A stretch of 64,000 bases of DNA. Source: Siphonodentalium dalli (Eukaryota; Mollusca; Scaphopoda; Gadilida; Siphonodentaliidae). Below the pieces are notes generated by a model. It searched no databases, had not been told where the DNA came from, and saw only the letters and a program-made list of their open reading frames with translations. Both the position numbers and the translations under genes were made by a program. This document shows, piece by piece, positions 1 through 11,915 of the stretch (within the stretch, counting starts at the first letter, position 1; every line of letters starts with the position of its first letter). The stretch covers positions 209,414,151 to 209,478,150 of the forward strand of contig CP136065.1 in assembly GCA_032622095.1 (NCBI GenBank), read 5' to 3'.

Positions 1-1200
1 GATGTCACAAGTGACCATTCGAGTCAGTGGTGTACAGAGGTGAGAGGGACACAAAAAATGATAACAATATGTTAGCGCCGATTTCCACCAGATTGATACA
101 CATTCTTCTCCGTGATACGAGGAATCTTATCGTGTGGTTTAGATACACCAAATTAGAGCCCTCTGTGTGAGAGATATGGGGACCTTAAATTTGATACGAA
201 TTTGTATACTCGCCAATTTTCACCAATTTTATATATATGCATCTCTATAAGCTCTAATGAGTCTAAGTGTGTGGTTTAACGGTGACAAGAGAGGCGCCGC
301 TTGAGTCAGAAATAGGGACGGGAGGGTCACCAAAACTGATAAAAAATATTTTAGTACATATTACCATCAAATTCAGACACGTTCTTCTCAAATTATACGA
401 GAAATAAAATTGTGCTGTCTGTCTTTCTGTCTGTCTGTATGCGTTCTATATATAACTTCACGGCGTACAATCGAGATAGCACCAAGGCGTTCTAAGAGGG
501 GTAACTTTTTACGAGGAAGATAATGGTGCGGGTTAAAATTTTCTAAAGTGACGCTGTTGGTATCAGGGGAAGAAAATGGGGAGGACGGCAAAATTAAAAA
601 AATATGTTGAAACAGTTTTGTCGCCGATTTCCACCAAAACTATACATAATCACCTCCGCGATATGGCGCTGTTCGAGTCAGCGTTGCAGGGGGGGGGGGG
701 GCATCAACAATGATTGACTTAATAAACTAAATTTAGCTCAGATTTCCACCAAATTGATATATTATTATTCTCTATGATACGAGGAATATAATCGTGTGAT
801 TTAAAGACGCCAAATTGCTGCTGTTTGGGTGAGAGATGGGAGGGGGGGGGGGGGGTCATAACTATTCTAAGAATTTGTTTAGTTGCTGATTACCACCAAA
901 CCTATATATAATCATCTCCAGTATATCATGCATCCATTTGTCTAATGGACGTGGTTTAAATATGTCAAAAGTGGCGCCGTTAAAGTCATGCATTAGGATT
1001 GCAGTTGCACCAAAGCTGATACAAATATATTTAGCACTAAGTTCTTCTCTAATGATACGATGAATTAAATCACATTTGGTGTCGTTTGGGTCACGGATGG
1101 CGAGAGGATATGCACTATCATTGATAAGATTTCTATTCGCCGATATCCACCTATAAGTTATATATAGTCAACAGGCCACCTCCATATCATTTTAAGGACT
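1..1200. repeat. Degenerate tandem array, left copy
   Basis: Recurring blocks such as 'CGCCGATTTCCACCA', 'GATACGAGGAATCTAATCG' and 'CACCAAAATTGATAA' alternate every few hundred bases. G homopolymers lie near 690-701 and 842-855. The segment at about 10-600 is a direct copy of about 50,690-51,280, including the 'GTAACTTTTTACGAGGAAG' block and the CTGT-rich run near 420. The left copy has extra units from about 610 to 1,200 that the right copy lacks. No convincing coding sequence was seen; short ORFs here are incidental. Confidence 0.8.
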
Positions 1201-1384
1201 TTTGTGCGTTAAAATTTCACAATCTCGACAAATGGTGACCCAATTGAGTCACTTGAACAATTATATCTTCTCAACTGTCATATTGATATGGGGATGGCAA
1301 TCAGGGCATTCACACAATGAGCTAACAAATAGAGATACATTGAAGAAGCATATATTAGAGATACTTAAGAGATACTTAAAGAGA

Positions 1385-1806
1385 TAATTGAGTCTGTTCC
1401 ATTCAATACATTTTCCACAAAAAATTACAATTTGTCAAGAGATATGGAAATGTATCGAAGGCCTGTTCAAAAATAGTGGTCACAGTGTGTAGTCAAATAT
1501 ATTTTCTTCTGATATAAAAGAAAACACAGTCAGTAGTACATGACTTTTCAGGATCCTCCAATACTGACATCTGACAAGGGTATATCTGCCCGATACAGCG
1601 GAATTTTTAGAACAGACTCATCGACTAACATTAACAACTCAAAATCTCGCTATGTGTCTGGCTTATATACGTGCGCAGCAACATTTCTTTTAAACTGAGA
1701 ATAGTTAGCCAATATATAGCACCATGAACAGAGGAGCAACTGGAAATTTCTTTACAACATCTGTATGTTCATGGATATATGATAGCCAGGTTTCCTCAAG
1801 ATCTAG
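1385..1806. repeat. Array tail, duplicated at 51.3-51.7 kb
   Basis: Starting at 'TTGAGTCTGTTCCATTCA' and ending near 'CCTCAAGATCT', this stretch matches 51,303-51,735 in the same orientation with scattered substitutions. It directly follows the tandem array in both places, so array and tail moved as one block. Its function is unknown. Confidence 0.8.
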
Positions 1807-1811
1807 CAATT

Positions 1812-1876
1812 ATGGCTTGTTGCCATTCATCTGAAATCTCTCCCCGAGAGCTTTCCGATGAATGGCAACAAGCCAT
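1812..1876. repeat. Perfect 20-bp-arm hairpin
   Basis: 'ATGGCTTGTTGCCATTCATC' at 1,812-1,831 has its exact reverse complement at 1,857-1,876, with a 25-nt loop. It starts just after the end of the duplicated tail, where the copies at 1.8 and 51.7 kb diverge. Confidence 0.85.
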
Positions 1877-2520
1877 ATTTCCGACTAAATCCTGAAAAGT
1901 TACCCATAATTCTGCTGTGGTTATGGAGTCGATTACTTAGGGCATTACTGTACACTTATCTGTCTCTAATATGGACACATTAGTTACTGTACAATTTATG
2001 TATATGTATTCACATTCATAGTGAACAACGGGCTGAGTTGTCATCTTTTGTCTCCTCTATGTACTGGCATATGTTGTTTGCCAATGTCGCATATACCAGC
2101 AGAGTATCTGAAATCAAATCGCAGCATCCGCTTGTAAGATATAATACAATGGATTGTAATGTGCTGTCCCACATAATTGTATACTCCGGTTCATACCGCC
2201 CATTGATCACCGTAACAGCTACAATGCGTGTCAATAAAGGGCGCATTTTATTACATGCATGTGCCTACTTGCTCTGTATTTCACGTTAGTTGTTGCTGTT
2301 TTACACCATAGACCCGGACTATTATCTAGATTGCACAATGTATGTGTGTCAGTCATTCAATGTTTAATAGTATGCACGTAGAACCGTCGCTGGAGGTATA
2401 GCGGCATGTACTGACACATACCTGCTAAACAATTTATGAATGTGTCGCGAAGTTGAGTGGCAAGATCATCGATTGAAACAAGTAGGACATTCCAATGAAC
2501 GCGATATCGCTGGCAATGAC
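1877..2520. other. No recognisable feature
   Basis: I see no coding signal, RNA gene or clear repeat. The overlapping short ORFs on both strands at 2.02-2.29 kb look like chance. Confidence 0.5.
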
Positions 2521-2525
2521 TATTA

Positions 2526-2669
2526 TGACGATGCGGAGGAGGACGATGATGGTGATGATGACGATTACGATGATGATAATGATGATGATGATGATGATAA
2601 TGATGATGATGATGATGATAATGATGATAGTGGTGGTGATGTTGGTGATGATGAGGATGATGGCGGTGA
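2526..2669 (+). repeat. (GAT)n microsatellite
   Basis: An imperfect GAT/GAC trinucleotide tract. It produces a spurious acidic open frame of mostly Asp on the plus strand, and an all-Met/Ile frame in another phase. Confidence 0.9.
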
Positions 2670-3639
2670 GCCCATTGATATGATGATTTGGTCAGATACC
2701 GATTACAAAACAGTGAGTTTCAACACGTTTTGAATTTTAGTCAGACGACCAAAAGTCATCGTGTCTGATAATTGCCTTTCCCGAAGGTGGTAGATATCAA
2801 AGAGAGTTGTCATGGGAGAGGGTGCATGGTGTGTCAGCACCTGTATGTGGATGATGCTTTTTTTGCAGCAATCAAAGAATAGGTACGCTTCCAGTTCCAT
2901 TTTCGGTCCTCAACCTCACGTATCTAAGCAAATATACACAAACAAATATGTAAAATGTATAATATTTTGGAATATCCACAGCCATGCGTCGACTAATGAA
3001 ATCTCGAATTGACGGGATCGGTTACCTATCCACAATATTCGTTCTGCCACCCCATGACGTCAAGCATGGACTATTCTGCGACAGACGACTTGATACACGC
3101 TGTGCTTCGAAACCACAAATTGCTGGTGTAAACTGGATCATGGTTTAGTGTCAATAAAACGATCGGAAATGCCATCTCTATAGTAAAGTGCCGGGTAATG
3201 AATATCAGTATGTCCTCAATTGTGAGAATTAATCTGACCTAATTTGTATTATAGTATTATATTGATCCTTTTAACCATGAGCTCCATAAGTTGTTCACCA
3301 CTATATAACAATGAACCAGTTTTACAGAATGTTCTCAATTTATCGGGAAAGTACTTGAAGGACCACTAATTACAACTGGAAGTATACTATGAAGGACGTG
3401 GTAAAAAACCTTGTTCAATAAGGACTCGAAATCAGGGCTAAAAGTATATGAGTTGTGATAGTATCTTGGTGATATTGGCGGGTAATGTTTTGTGACACGT
3501 TACAGACAGACAGACAAAGTTCCTGTAATTAAATTGACTCATTTTAATCCGCAATTACATTCTGTTATGAGTTCTTATATAACCAAAGTAGTCTTTCACA
3601 CGGGCAAGTGGCGATTAACCTCAATTGTGAAACCACGTA
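2670..3639. other. No recognisable feature
   Basis: AT-rich sequence without convincing ORFs or repeats beyond a short 'ACAGACAGACAGACAAAG' run near 3,505. Confidence 0.5.
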
Positions 3640-4000
3640 TATAATTAAAGGGATTCAAAGCCTTCGAAATAGGTTATACGAAATAACATAAATTCTGTAA
3701 AACAACTATATCATCAACAAGAACGTGAAGAAATAGATTGATTTTGTTCTTATCATTGTTAATAACTCTACAATAATAAGAATTATCATGTCAAAACCTT
3801 TGTTATGTAAACATTAATGTTACAATGGAATTACCTATCAAAGTTCAATTAGTCCAATGCGAAACCAAGTTTAATCAAAACTTGACAAAGATTTGAAAAG
3901 GTCAAAGAATTGAAAAATATTATGAAAACCACGTCTTGACTAAATATTAGAATTTCTACGCAATTAGGGGTGTTTGTCGTCACATAACTGTAACAATTTT
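3640..4000 (+). repeat. Dispersed repeat, diverged copy at 13.3-13.5 kb
   Basis: 'GAAATAACATAAA', 'ATCATCAACAAG', a 'CAAAACTTGACA' type block and 'ATTGAAAAATATTATGAAAA' occur in the same order as at 13,340-13,510. Spacing differs because of extra sequence here. There is no coding signal. Confidence 0.6.
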
Positions 4001-4089
4001 GTTTACATAACAATGGTTTCAACACGCGCAATGTGGTGAGCTATGATATGAGAACAACGTTTATTTATTGCTCGAGTGCTCTTGGTGAT

Positions 4090-4340
4090 GTTTTTGTATA
4101 TTATTATAACATTTGCATATTATTATAACATTTGCATATTATTATAATATATGCATATTATTATTATAACATTTGCATATTATTATTAACGTATTATTAT
4201 AACATATTATTATAACATATTATTATAACATATTATTATAACATATTACTATAACATATTATTATAACTTTTGCATAGTATTATAATATGTTATTAAAAC
4301 ATATTATTATAACATATTTATTATAACGTTTGCATATTTT
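4090..4340. repeat. AT-rich minisatellite (CATATTATTATAA type)
   Basis: About 250 bp of short units built from 'CATATTATTATAA', some with a 'TTTGCATA' variant. Unit length varies between about 11 and 20 bp. Confidence 0.9.
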
Positions 4341-4379
4341 CCCACAGCTAAGCCTGGAAAGCGTAGTGTCCGTCATTTG

Positions 4380-4446
4380 CAGAATGAGGTCCCCGGAGCG
4401 TGAATTTAGTAGCATAACAAAATTCATCCCCTGTGAACCTCATTCT
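4380..4446. repeat. Imperfect inverted repeat
   Basis: 'CAGAATGAGGT' on the left and 'ACCTCATTCTG' on the right flank about 45 nt. Pairing resumes inside with 'TGAATTT' and 'AAATTCA'. A related 'GAATGAGGTCC' block recurs near 4,660. Confidence 0.6.
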
Positions 4447-4839
4447 GGTTAGGCATCAACTGATACGGGAGACCTAGAATCAGATTGAGGTTCCCCATTT
4501 AAAGTTGGCGATGTTCACCAATTAGTCACATCGATTACAGCTGTCGATTATGCAATTTATCTTCTGCAAATTAGGGGATATATAAACTGAACAGAAGGGA
4601 AAACGTTTCTAAAACGATGTTAATTGCAGACCATAAATACTTCCCAGAAGATGAGGCCTAAGCGGAATGAGGTCCTCAGAGGGTTAATTGAACAATGGCT
4701 GGGACACTCTTAAATGTTGTATTGCGGGAACAAAATATATACTAATAAAACTCCATTTTGTTTGTTCGTATTTTGTTTGTTTGTTAGTGCTTTTATAGGC
4801 GACTAAAAGGCTAGGCCGTCGGAGCTGAAAATGTGCACA

Positions 4840-5330
4840 TATGGGTAATTTGACCAGGTGAATCTTAATAGATAGTTCCCGTTGACCTCAAATGTCATAA
4901 AAGTACACTAGTAATAAATTAACTAAATAATTAATTAGATACCGAAAACGGTTGCAGTCTGGTCAGTGAAAATTGAAACACGGGGACAAATTGAGTAGTC
5001 ATGAAATATATGCCGTTGACCGCAGATGACTTAAATGGGAAAATATTAGCAATAAAGAGGGTACCTTATCATCTTAGAAGGTCTGTACCAAAATTGGTAC
5101 ATATGGGTCACCCGACCAGGAGAATAGGCGCCTTTGACCTCATGTTACTTAAATGGGGACTATTAAATTATATGATCAATAAAGAGCGTTTATTATCAGT
5201 TCAATTTGGGAATGACCCGGGGAATGTCACAGAATAGGTGCTGCTGACCTCAAAATAATTTAAAGAGGCACTAGTAATTAGCAATACGAGTGTTTATTAT
5301 TAACTTAAAATATAGATGTAATTTATCCGG
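4840..5330 (+). repeat. Degenerate tandem repeat, ~110-135-bp units
   Basis: Four diverged units each contain a 'TTGACCTCAnATnACTTAAA'-like core, near 4,880, 5,014, 5,133 and 5,241. A 'GGGTCACCCGACCAGG'-type block also recurs between units. The 78-codon open frame at 5,001-5,237 simply crosses these units and is not a supported gene. Confidence 0.65.
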
Positions 5331-5639
5331 GGAGTCATTCAATATGTGGTGTTTACCCCATATATATAACTAATAATTTGTTTTAACTTACTTAAAGGAT
5401 AAAGATAATGCGAAGTGGGTATGTAATCCGATTAGTACATTTTTAGTCCGCAGTTAGAGGCTTCTGGTGTGGTGAATGAGAAACATTCGGTGATAAGCCG
5501 TAGTTGTTGTAATATTTTGAAGGATTAGTCATTTTAACGGAATTCTGAGGTGGTGCATTCATGAAACGAATATATTTTATATTTTGTATATGCCTAATAA
5601 TATGATCTTGAGGGCATTACCATTTCTGACTTATGTTTT
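5331..5639. other. No recognisable feature
   Basis: AT-rich intergenic-type sequence. Nothing identified on either strand. Confidence 0.5.
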
Positions 5640-6650
5640 CTTGTATTCGACATATCCTCGTGCAAATAGGTTCATATTGGGACCCAAATATTCACATAGG
5701 TTCATATTGGACTTATTTGATTCTGAAATAAGCTCATATTGGACTTAACCCTTTACCCAACAAACCGGCCAAAACCGGCCAAATAAAGCTTCAACAGCCT
5801 AAAATATCTTCGGTCTGTCTCAATAGAACCATACAAATATGGATATCATTGGAACCGGCTCCTTGACCACATTGTGATAGTTACAGTTATGCCCTGTGCC
5901 AATGCATTCTCTTATATATGCGAGTCGACCATAGGTCGCCTCGCATATATAAGAGAATGCATTGGCCTAAAAAAATCTTTTTTTAACACTTTTTACCATT
6001 TTTTCTTACATTCATTAACAATTTTATAATTTTTAATGTGTTAAGCCAATGCATTCTCTTATATATGCGAGGCGACCTATGGTCGACTCGCATATATAAG
6101 AGAATGCATTGGCACAGGGGCCTTCTGTTGGGTAAAGACTTAATGCTAGTTATTTAGTTATTATGTTGGATGGCGACGGTCACTGAAAACACGTTATAAG
6201 GAACGTACATCCAACAAATCCTCACGCAAATAGGTTCATAATCGACCTAAACTATTCACATGCGTTCATATTCGATTATTTGATTCTGAAATAAGCCGAG
6301 AGTAGAGTTATATCCGTTATTCAGTTTTATGGCGCGAGCCACAGTGAAAACACATTTTAAGCAAATCTTGAGTTGGTTTTTTTTCTTGTTATTGTCCGCC
6401 CATAATGAACTAATAACAAGCTTTCATGAGTCGATAATGGCACTAAAGCACTTTTATTTTTAGTTCATTATGGAATCAAACGATTCTACGCCGATTATGA
6501 ACGTAAACCAAATCATTTTATAGGCCGATAATGGCACTAAAACACTCTCATTTTCAGTTCGTTATGGAATCAAACCGAGGCGATTCTACGCCGATTATGA
6601 ACGTAAAACAAATCATTTTATAAGCCGATTAGTGTTGATTTTCGTGAGAA
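5640..6650 (+). repeat. Family F repeat, interrupted by an M1 element
   Basis: Recurring blocks are 'ATATCCTCGTGCAAATAGG', 'TTGATTCTGAAATAAGC', 'GGCGCGAGCCACAGTG' and 'GATTCTACGCCGATTATGA'. The same blocks occur near 7.56, 13.1, 23.8, 44.1, 54.0 and 62.9 kb. An M1 element at 5,745-6,143 interrupts the block right after 'AAGCTCATATTGGAC'. A 94-bp unit starting 'GGCACTAAA' is tandemly duplicated at 6,439-6,630. No protein coding was seen. Confidence 0.7.
5745..6143 (+). mobile_element. M1 double-hairpin TTAA MITE, copy 1
   Basis: 399 bp, TTAA at both edges. The left terminus CCCTTTACCCAACA is matched by an inverted right terminus carrying a two-base change (GGGTAAAGAC instead of GGGTAAAGGG). 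Then come a subterminal 'CCGGCCAAAACCGGCC' repeat, hairpin 1, an A/T-rich spacer and hairpin 2. Termini and TTAA target resemble piggyBac-type MITEs. The element is non-coding and needs a transposase supplied elsewhere; none was seen in this window. Confidence 0.9.
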
Positions 6651-6694
6651 CAGGCTGGTACATCTAGTAAGTCATGAGTTGGTTTATTAGCGTT

Positions 6695-6884
6695 ATTTTC
6701 CAGTCTGTTCTCGTGAAAATAAATACAATACGGGCTTATTTCATTTGAAATAGTCCCATATAGGGCTGTTTAATAACCAACGTTTAGGTCCATATATAGT
6801 TTTCAAATAATCACAATATGAGCTTTCGCGCAATAATAAAATAAGCCCGTACTGTACTTATTTTCACGAGAACAGTCTGTAATA
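6695..6884. repeat. Inverted repeat with ~47-bp arms
   Basis: The left arm begins 'ATTTTCCAGTCTGTTCTCG' and runs to about 6,743 ('CGGGCTTATTTCAT'). The right arm at about 6,836-6,884 is its near-exact reverse complement. The ~90-nt interior is AT-rich. A partial third copy of the 'GAGAACAGGCTGG' block precedes it at 6,645. This is probably a small foldback MITE. Confidence 0.75.
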
Positions 6885-7116
6885 TTATTCGCATTAGTAC
6901 AATTGGCGTGCGATCTTTTATCTCTATGTAAATCCATGGATAGACGAGTAGTCCGCCTTTCTCTTGCATCTGGTGTAGTGTCGCATATTGTCATTTCCAG
7001 ATTCCCTTTTTCTTCGGGCGATGCTTTTTTATATTCTATATCTCCCTGTTGGCACAGCGCCTGCGTACTACCTTTTCAGTTTCATGCACCATAACAAGTC
7101 CGTAATATGTCTTTAA

Positions 7117-7539
7117 TTAACCCTTTCAGTGCCAGGTCAGATTTTTGTATCAACCCATATACCTTGTGCCAATGCATTCTCTTATATATGCGAGTCGACC
7201 ATAGGTCGCCTCGCATATATAAGAGAATGCGTTGGCCTAACAATTGTTCATCATTTGTTATTATTTTTTACAATTTTTAACAATTTTAATACTTTTTTCT
7301 TATATTCTTTAACATACTTATTTTGTAGGTTTAGTGCTAGGGAATCTTACGTTTTTCATGGGCATTAAAATTATTACTATGAATACTTGGTGGTAGTTTT
7401 GAGTTATAACATGCCCCTAATGTTTTATCCAGTTTTTTTTAAATTCGCTATTGCATGCTTAAGCATATTTTTTTAGGGAAGATTTTACAGACCGTAAATT
7501 AGGGCCGATGAAATCGGCCCCTGGCACTGAAAGGGTTAA
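7117..7539 (+). mobile_element. M2: TTAA MITE with CCCTTTCAGTGCCAGG termini
   Basis: 423 bp, flanked by TTAA at 7,117 and 7,536. The ends CCCTTTCAGTGCCAGG and CCTGGCACTGAAAGGG are inverted repeats. It differs from M1 in termini and interior but contains one complete copy of the 69-nt hairpin module (about 7,169-7,237). A later 'GGGCCGATGAAATCGGCCC' palindrome lies at about 7,502-7,520. TTAA target and CCC start fit piggyBac-like elements. Confidence 0.88.
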
Positions 7540-7544
7540 GGAAG

Positions 7545-7660
7545 ATCCAATATCACTCATTGTTCAACATATCCTCATTCAAATAGGTTCATATGGGACA
7601 TAATATTCACAGGTTCTCATTGGACGGATCTGATTCTGATATAAGCCCATAGTGAGCGTA
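7545..7660 (+). repeat. Family F fragment
   Basis: 'CAACATATCCTCATTCAAAT', 'AGGTTCATATGGGACATAAT' and 'CTGATTCTGATATAAGCCC' match the F copies at 5.64 and 23.79 kb. Confidence 0.65.
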
Positions 7661-8880
7661 TAGCCTGGTATATAACTCGTATCTAATTGATAAGCACCTC
7701 ATATTTGTTATAACCGGAGTTGATACAAAAAATATGACGGGGTGTACAGGAAGACAAGACACTAATGAGTTTATGCCAACCCCAGGAAAAGGGCATCAAT
7801 TTGAGAGTCAGCATGATGTTTAGATTGCTATAAATCACATGAGTCCCACATTATATCATTTATAAAGCCATTACATATTTCCTTATTTCTCATTAGTTAT
7901 GAATAGGCACGTGCTTCCCGCCAACGTGGCATCGCACCAACAAAATGACGTTACATTGATTCAGACGGATTAATACCATTTCTAAAATCCGCGCATGACC
8001 AGCAGCACACAATGCAAAATTATTGCATTGTTCATTAAAGTTAAATACTTGTTTAACTTCGTGGACTAACGAAAATAAACACAAAAACACCGAGGCAAAT
8101 TAGGGGACTATATATATTTCCCGTCACCAGCTTCAGAGTGCGCAATACTGTCGTATATATACGGTTGTAAAGCGTCTCAGCCAACGCTGTAAGTGTATGG
8201 ATTTCGCTGCTTCTTTTAAGGAAATTATTTTTTGTCATGTGATATACAAGATATTCAATTCGTTATGTTGGAATATAATATTTTATTAAACTAGATTTGA
8301 TAAATTTGATTCACAACTCGTCTGCGAGTTTCATAAAAACTTACATCCCAACAAATCTAGTTGGAGATCCACTATATCTATATATTGCGGATCCTCAACT
8401 GGGCATGTACGGGATAATATACACTGCATAATCCAATTTTAGTTATGCTCTTGCTTGTATTTCCTGTATCTGTCTATAAAATATGCACATTTGCTAATAA
8501 ATCACCTCTCTCTCTCTCTGAACTGAATCCCAGTGGAAGTATAGACACCGTCTGAGAAAGTGCTTATCCGACAGACGTACATACGATCGCTAATAGCCAC
8601 AGACAGTTTTCCCGTCTTAGGAAATTAGATAGTCGTGATCTCGCGATTTGTATCCGGATTTGTCCATTCACAAACTCTCACGCGACGTAATAAAGCCGAC
8701 CGTCCGCTGCCGTTATAACCCTCACACGCCCGCCGGTGTCAGACAATCGCGATCAGTACGCTTAAGCGAGAGTCGCTATCATCGTATGCTTCGTACAGGC
8801 GCTCCCAGAAGTCATCCCGAGCCATAAATTATAGAACAACACTCTCTTAGATATTTTCGGTCTCATGACCTTTCTGGCGA
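7661..8880. other. No gene recognised
   Basis: This holds a small inverted repeat (AACTAGATTTG at 8,289-8,299 and CAAATCTAGTT at 8,352-8,362) and a short CT run near 8,507-8,520. The part adjoining the Penelope remnant (8.5-8.88 kb) may be its 3' flank, but I cannot place the element's end. Confidence 0.4.
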
Positions 8881-10690
8881 GCCCCAATATAGTCGCTATT
8901 CAATACAAAAGGATGATATGTTTTGAGAACACCCATCCAATGATTTTCGCGTTCCAAGCGTTTTGATTTAGTTTCATCCTCATCGGTTAGAATTGGTGTT
9001 TGATTGAGTGGCTGAAAGCTGAAATGGATTCTTACATCGTGGTCAGCTAAATTGAAATGCTTTGCAACACAAAAATCATTATCTAATCGAATATCTCAAA
9101 GATGGTTGCTCGTTCGTCCGTCCGCGAAGTGCGTTTTTTTTTTGTCTGACCCACATTGTACACGGCATTTTTTGCATGTGATGGTAGTTAAATTGCCCTC
9201 TGACTTGATACGATATGCGGATTGTTCGCTATAGTGCATATCCCAAAGAGGGCCATATATGTCATTCTATTTATGTAAAAATTTTCATTGTGGCGGAATG
9301 AAACTGTCCTATCACCCATCGTCAGCCGATTATGCCGAATTATACTCGGCTCCGTTGGCGTCAGGTCCTGGCTCAATGATTCTATGTATGTTATAGTTTC
9401 AGACTTTACTTGGCGGAGTAAGCTCTTGTAGTACCCGTGCGATTGCAAAGCCTGCAATACTGTCGAACAAGCTAATTTAGATCGCTTCTGTTCGTACAAT
9501 TTCTGTGATATCGATTTATTTGTGATTTAATTAGACATTTAAAACCTTATGTGGGTGAAATGATTTATGGTGTAGAAGCTGGTGAGAATCTGTTGGCTTA
9601 GTATATAATTTGGTATCTAGCACATTGGTGGAATTAAATTTTGGCCTTTTGAAAACTGTTACATCAAGGAAATCAATACTGGTTTCCCAAATTGTTTCGT
9701 CTAGTTTAATGGTTTCATCGTGAGAGTTCAATATATCTAGGAATACATTTCTCCGAATAATAAAAATGTCATCCAAGAACCTATGGTATTCTAATGTTTT
9801 TCTCACAATTCTCAATCCGCCATGAAAATTGAAGCAAAGATAGGACTGCATTTTTTGCCCATGCTACAGCCGATATTTGCAGGAAACATTGGCCGTTAAA
9901 TTCGAAATCATTTCCTCTGAGAGAAAGTTCCAACAATTGCATAATTTCCTCGCTGGGCCTATCGGGATCCGAGTAGAACTCGAATGTACTTCTAATTTAT
10001 TTCAAGCCCTTTGTGATTCATGAAATCGAGGGTAATGATGTATGCAGAAGAAGGAACTTCAATATTTGATAGTTTGATAAAACAAAATCCTCTGTATCTT
10101 TCAAATAACTCGGATGTCTGGTGGCGATTGGATTCAGATAAAATCGATATACTGGGATATGTTATATGATTCTGAACCACAGTCCGACACGATCGGTCTA
10201 CCTGGGGTGTGTATTCATCAGTCCAAGAACTTAACTTTTTGTGGACCTTGGATAAAAAGTATATAGATCTGTTATTCGATTTGTCCATGCAGGTCCGAAA
10301 TTAGATACTCTACTTGTTTTTTTTTTGTGTCGATGAAGTTCTGTTCCAGCAAGCTGTTAAGAATATGATTAAATCTATATGTGTTTTCTGTCCAAATTGG
10401 AGCGATCAAAGTTGTATAATGGTTTGTGTTGCTTAGTTGGCGCATCGCCTCTTTAATGTAATTAAATAAATTTATAAAGAATGACGACCGCACTGCCTTT
10501 GTCACATTGTTTAATAATAATATCTTTATTGTTGCGAAGTTTCTTAAGCGCAGATCTCTCGTTCTTGGTGAGGTCCTCTTGGTGAAACTGTTAATCTCAG
10601 ATATGACTTGGTTAGTTACTTCCGAAATATAGCTGACAAATGCCATGAGTTCGAACATTTCTTGGAAAGATAGTGTTATAATTCCTCTAC
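8880..10690 (-). pseudogene. Penelope-like retroelement remnant (RT + GIY-YIG)
   Basis: Read on the minus strand, the order matches Penelope-like elements. A conserved block 'KNERSALKKLRNNKD' followed by 'DKGSAVV' lies at about 10,480-10,545. 'YFLSKVHK' follows near 10,250, then an RT active-site block 'FLDDIFI' near 9,770, and 'TKLYTKPTDSHQLLHHKSF' at about 9,540-9,610. A linker 'GYYKSLLRQVKSE' is near 9,400-9,440. A GIY-YIG-like part has 'VGQT' at about 9,143-9,158, 'VAKHFNLADHDV' near 9,045 and 'RENHWMGVLKT' near 8,930. The reading is split by several frameshifts and stops, and the RT palm is partly missing between 9,860 and 10,010, so it is inactive. Families of this kind pair RT with a GIY-YIG nuclease for target-primed insertion. 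No terminal repeats were found. Confidence 0.88.
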
Positions 10691-11230
10691 CACAGAAAAG
10701 ATCCCATTGGGTCGCACTTACGACAATAATTAGCCAGAACGACCAGTGCCATTATTCCTATGAACTAAGCCAGATAATAGTTATATCAGATATCATACAC
10801 TGAAATTATTACATATCGTAACATGACCATGTGCTTGTGACGTGGCATCGTAACCACAAAGGCAAATGTTATCGTACTCCGGTATGCCGGTAACTTAGTA
10901 ATATAATATACGTGTCTTGTATTGCCTAATTTAATAATGTTCTGTTGCATATAAGTTCATGCACATTTATATATGAACATACTTACAATTTGTATATATA
11001 CTCCCCAAAGTGGATGTAGGTGAACAATAAACAATTAGGCGAGTGAGTGAGTGGGTGTATTCGTCTTCAAGGCCCGACATAGCACAATAAAGGCTGGTAT
11101 TCGCGCCTTATTTTCACTGTGGTCCTGTGAGACCGATGCCTCGAATTTTACCAAATGGTTTTTGCATTTTACCCGTGATTTCTTCTTTAATGTGTGCATG
11201 TTTCCCGATCCGGGCAGTTACTATCATATT
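10691..11230. other. No recognisable feature
   Basis: AT-rich, with a short GAGT run near 11,040. No supported coding or repeat structure. Confidence 0.5.
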
Positions 11231-11232
11231 AG

Positions 11233-11455
11233 TGTTTGATATGACAATGTAACTCAGAAAAACTATCATTGCTGACATTGCAGCAGTTTTTTTTCTGTGG
11301 CAGAGGCACTACCCACGGCTGATTTTGTCTACCTCAACATCTAATGGCCAGCTACGCTCATGATACTGTTTGACGTGACCATGAGACTCAGTAAAACTAT
11401 GGTTGGTGACAAAGAAGCATGTTTTTGTTCTGTGGCAGTGGCAATTATTCAAGTT
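11233..11455 (+). repeat. Two diverged tandem units, ~135-bp period
   Basis: 'GTTTGATATGACAATG' at 11,233 and 'GTTTGACGTGACCATG' at 11,368 start two units. Each continues with an 'ACTCAG.AAAACTAT' block and ends in 'TTCTGTGGCAG.GGCA'. Confidence 0.75.
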
Positions 11456-11915
11456 TATAAAATTTTCCTTGAAAATTACTTAAGTTTACCAACCCAGCCT
11501 GTTTGTTTTTCGCTTCAGACTTCATGGGCCATGTAAACATTGCTAACTAAACGGGCACACTTTCTTTTTCAAGCATGACTATCTCTCCAAAGTGACACTT
11601 ATCGACTCTATCGTGGTGTTTTGTTATGCGGAAACCTGATTTCAAAGGTAGCACAGGTTACGTACAAATGGCCTGGAACTTAGAGCACATGTTTTAACGG
11701 ACATGGCTCATTTGAGCCTTCAAGCTATGTTAATGTAATTGGAAATAGGAGCAAATATAGGACGACAAATACAGGAAATCGACAGGCTTTATACATACTA
11801 ACGAGACAAACGTACCAAATTCGCAACAATTTGCCAGCTGATTTCAATTTTCAGACAAACGTTCATATGTTCAGGAAAAATCTATAAAGGAACGCTCTTT
11901 GTTTTTTTCCAGGTT
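11456..11915. other. No recognisable feature
   Basis: No ORF or repeat stands out. 'AGGAACGCTCTTTG' near 11,890 resembles the M4/M5 core motif, but alone it is weak. Confidence 0.4.

Noticed and set aside
2440-2733. 97-codon acidic (poly-Asp) frame
   Set aside because: Produced by the GAT microsatellite; no domain, and another phase of the same tract is also open.
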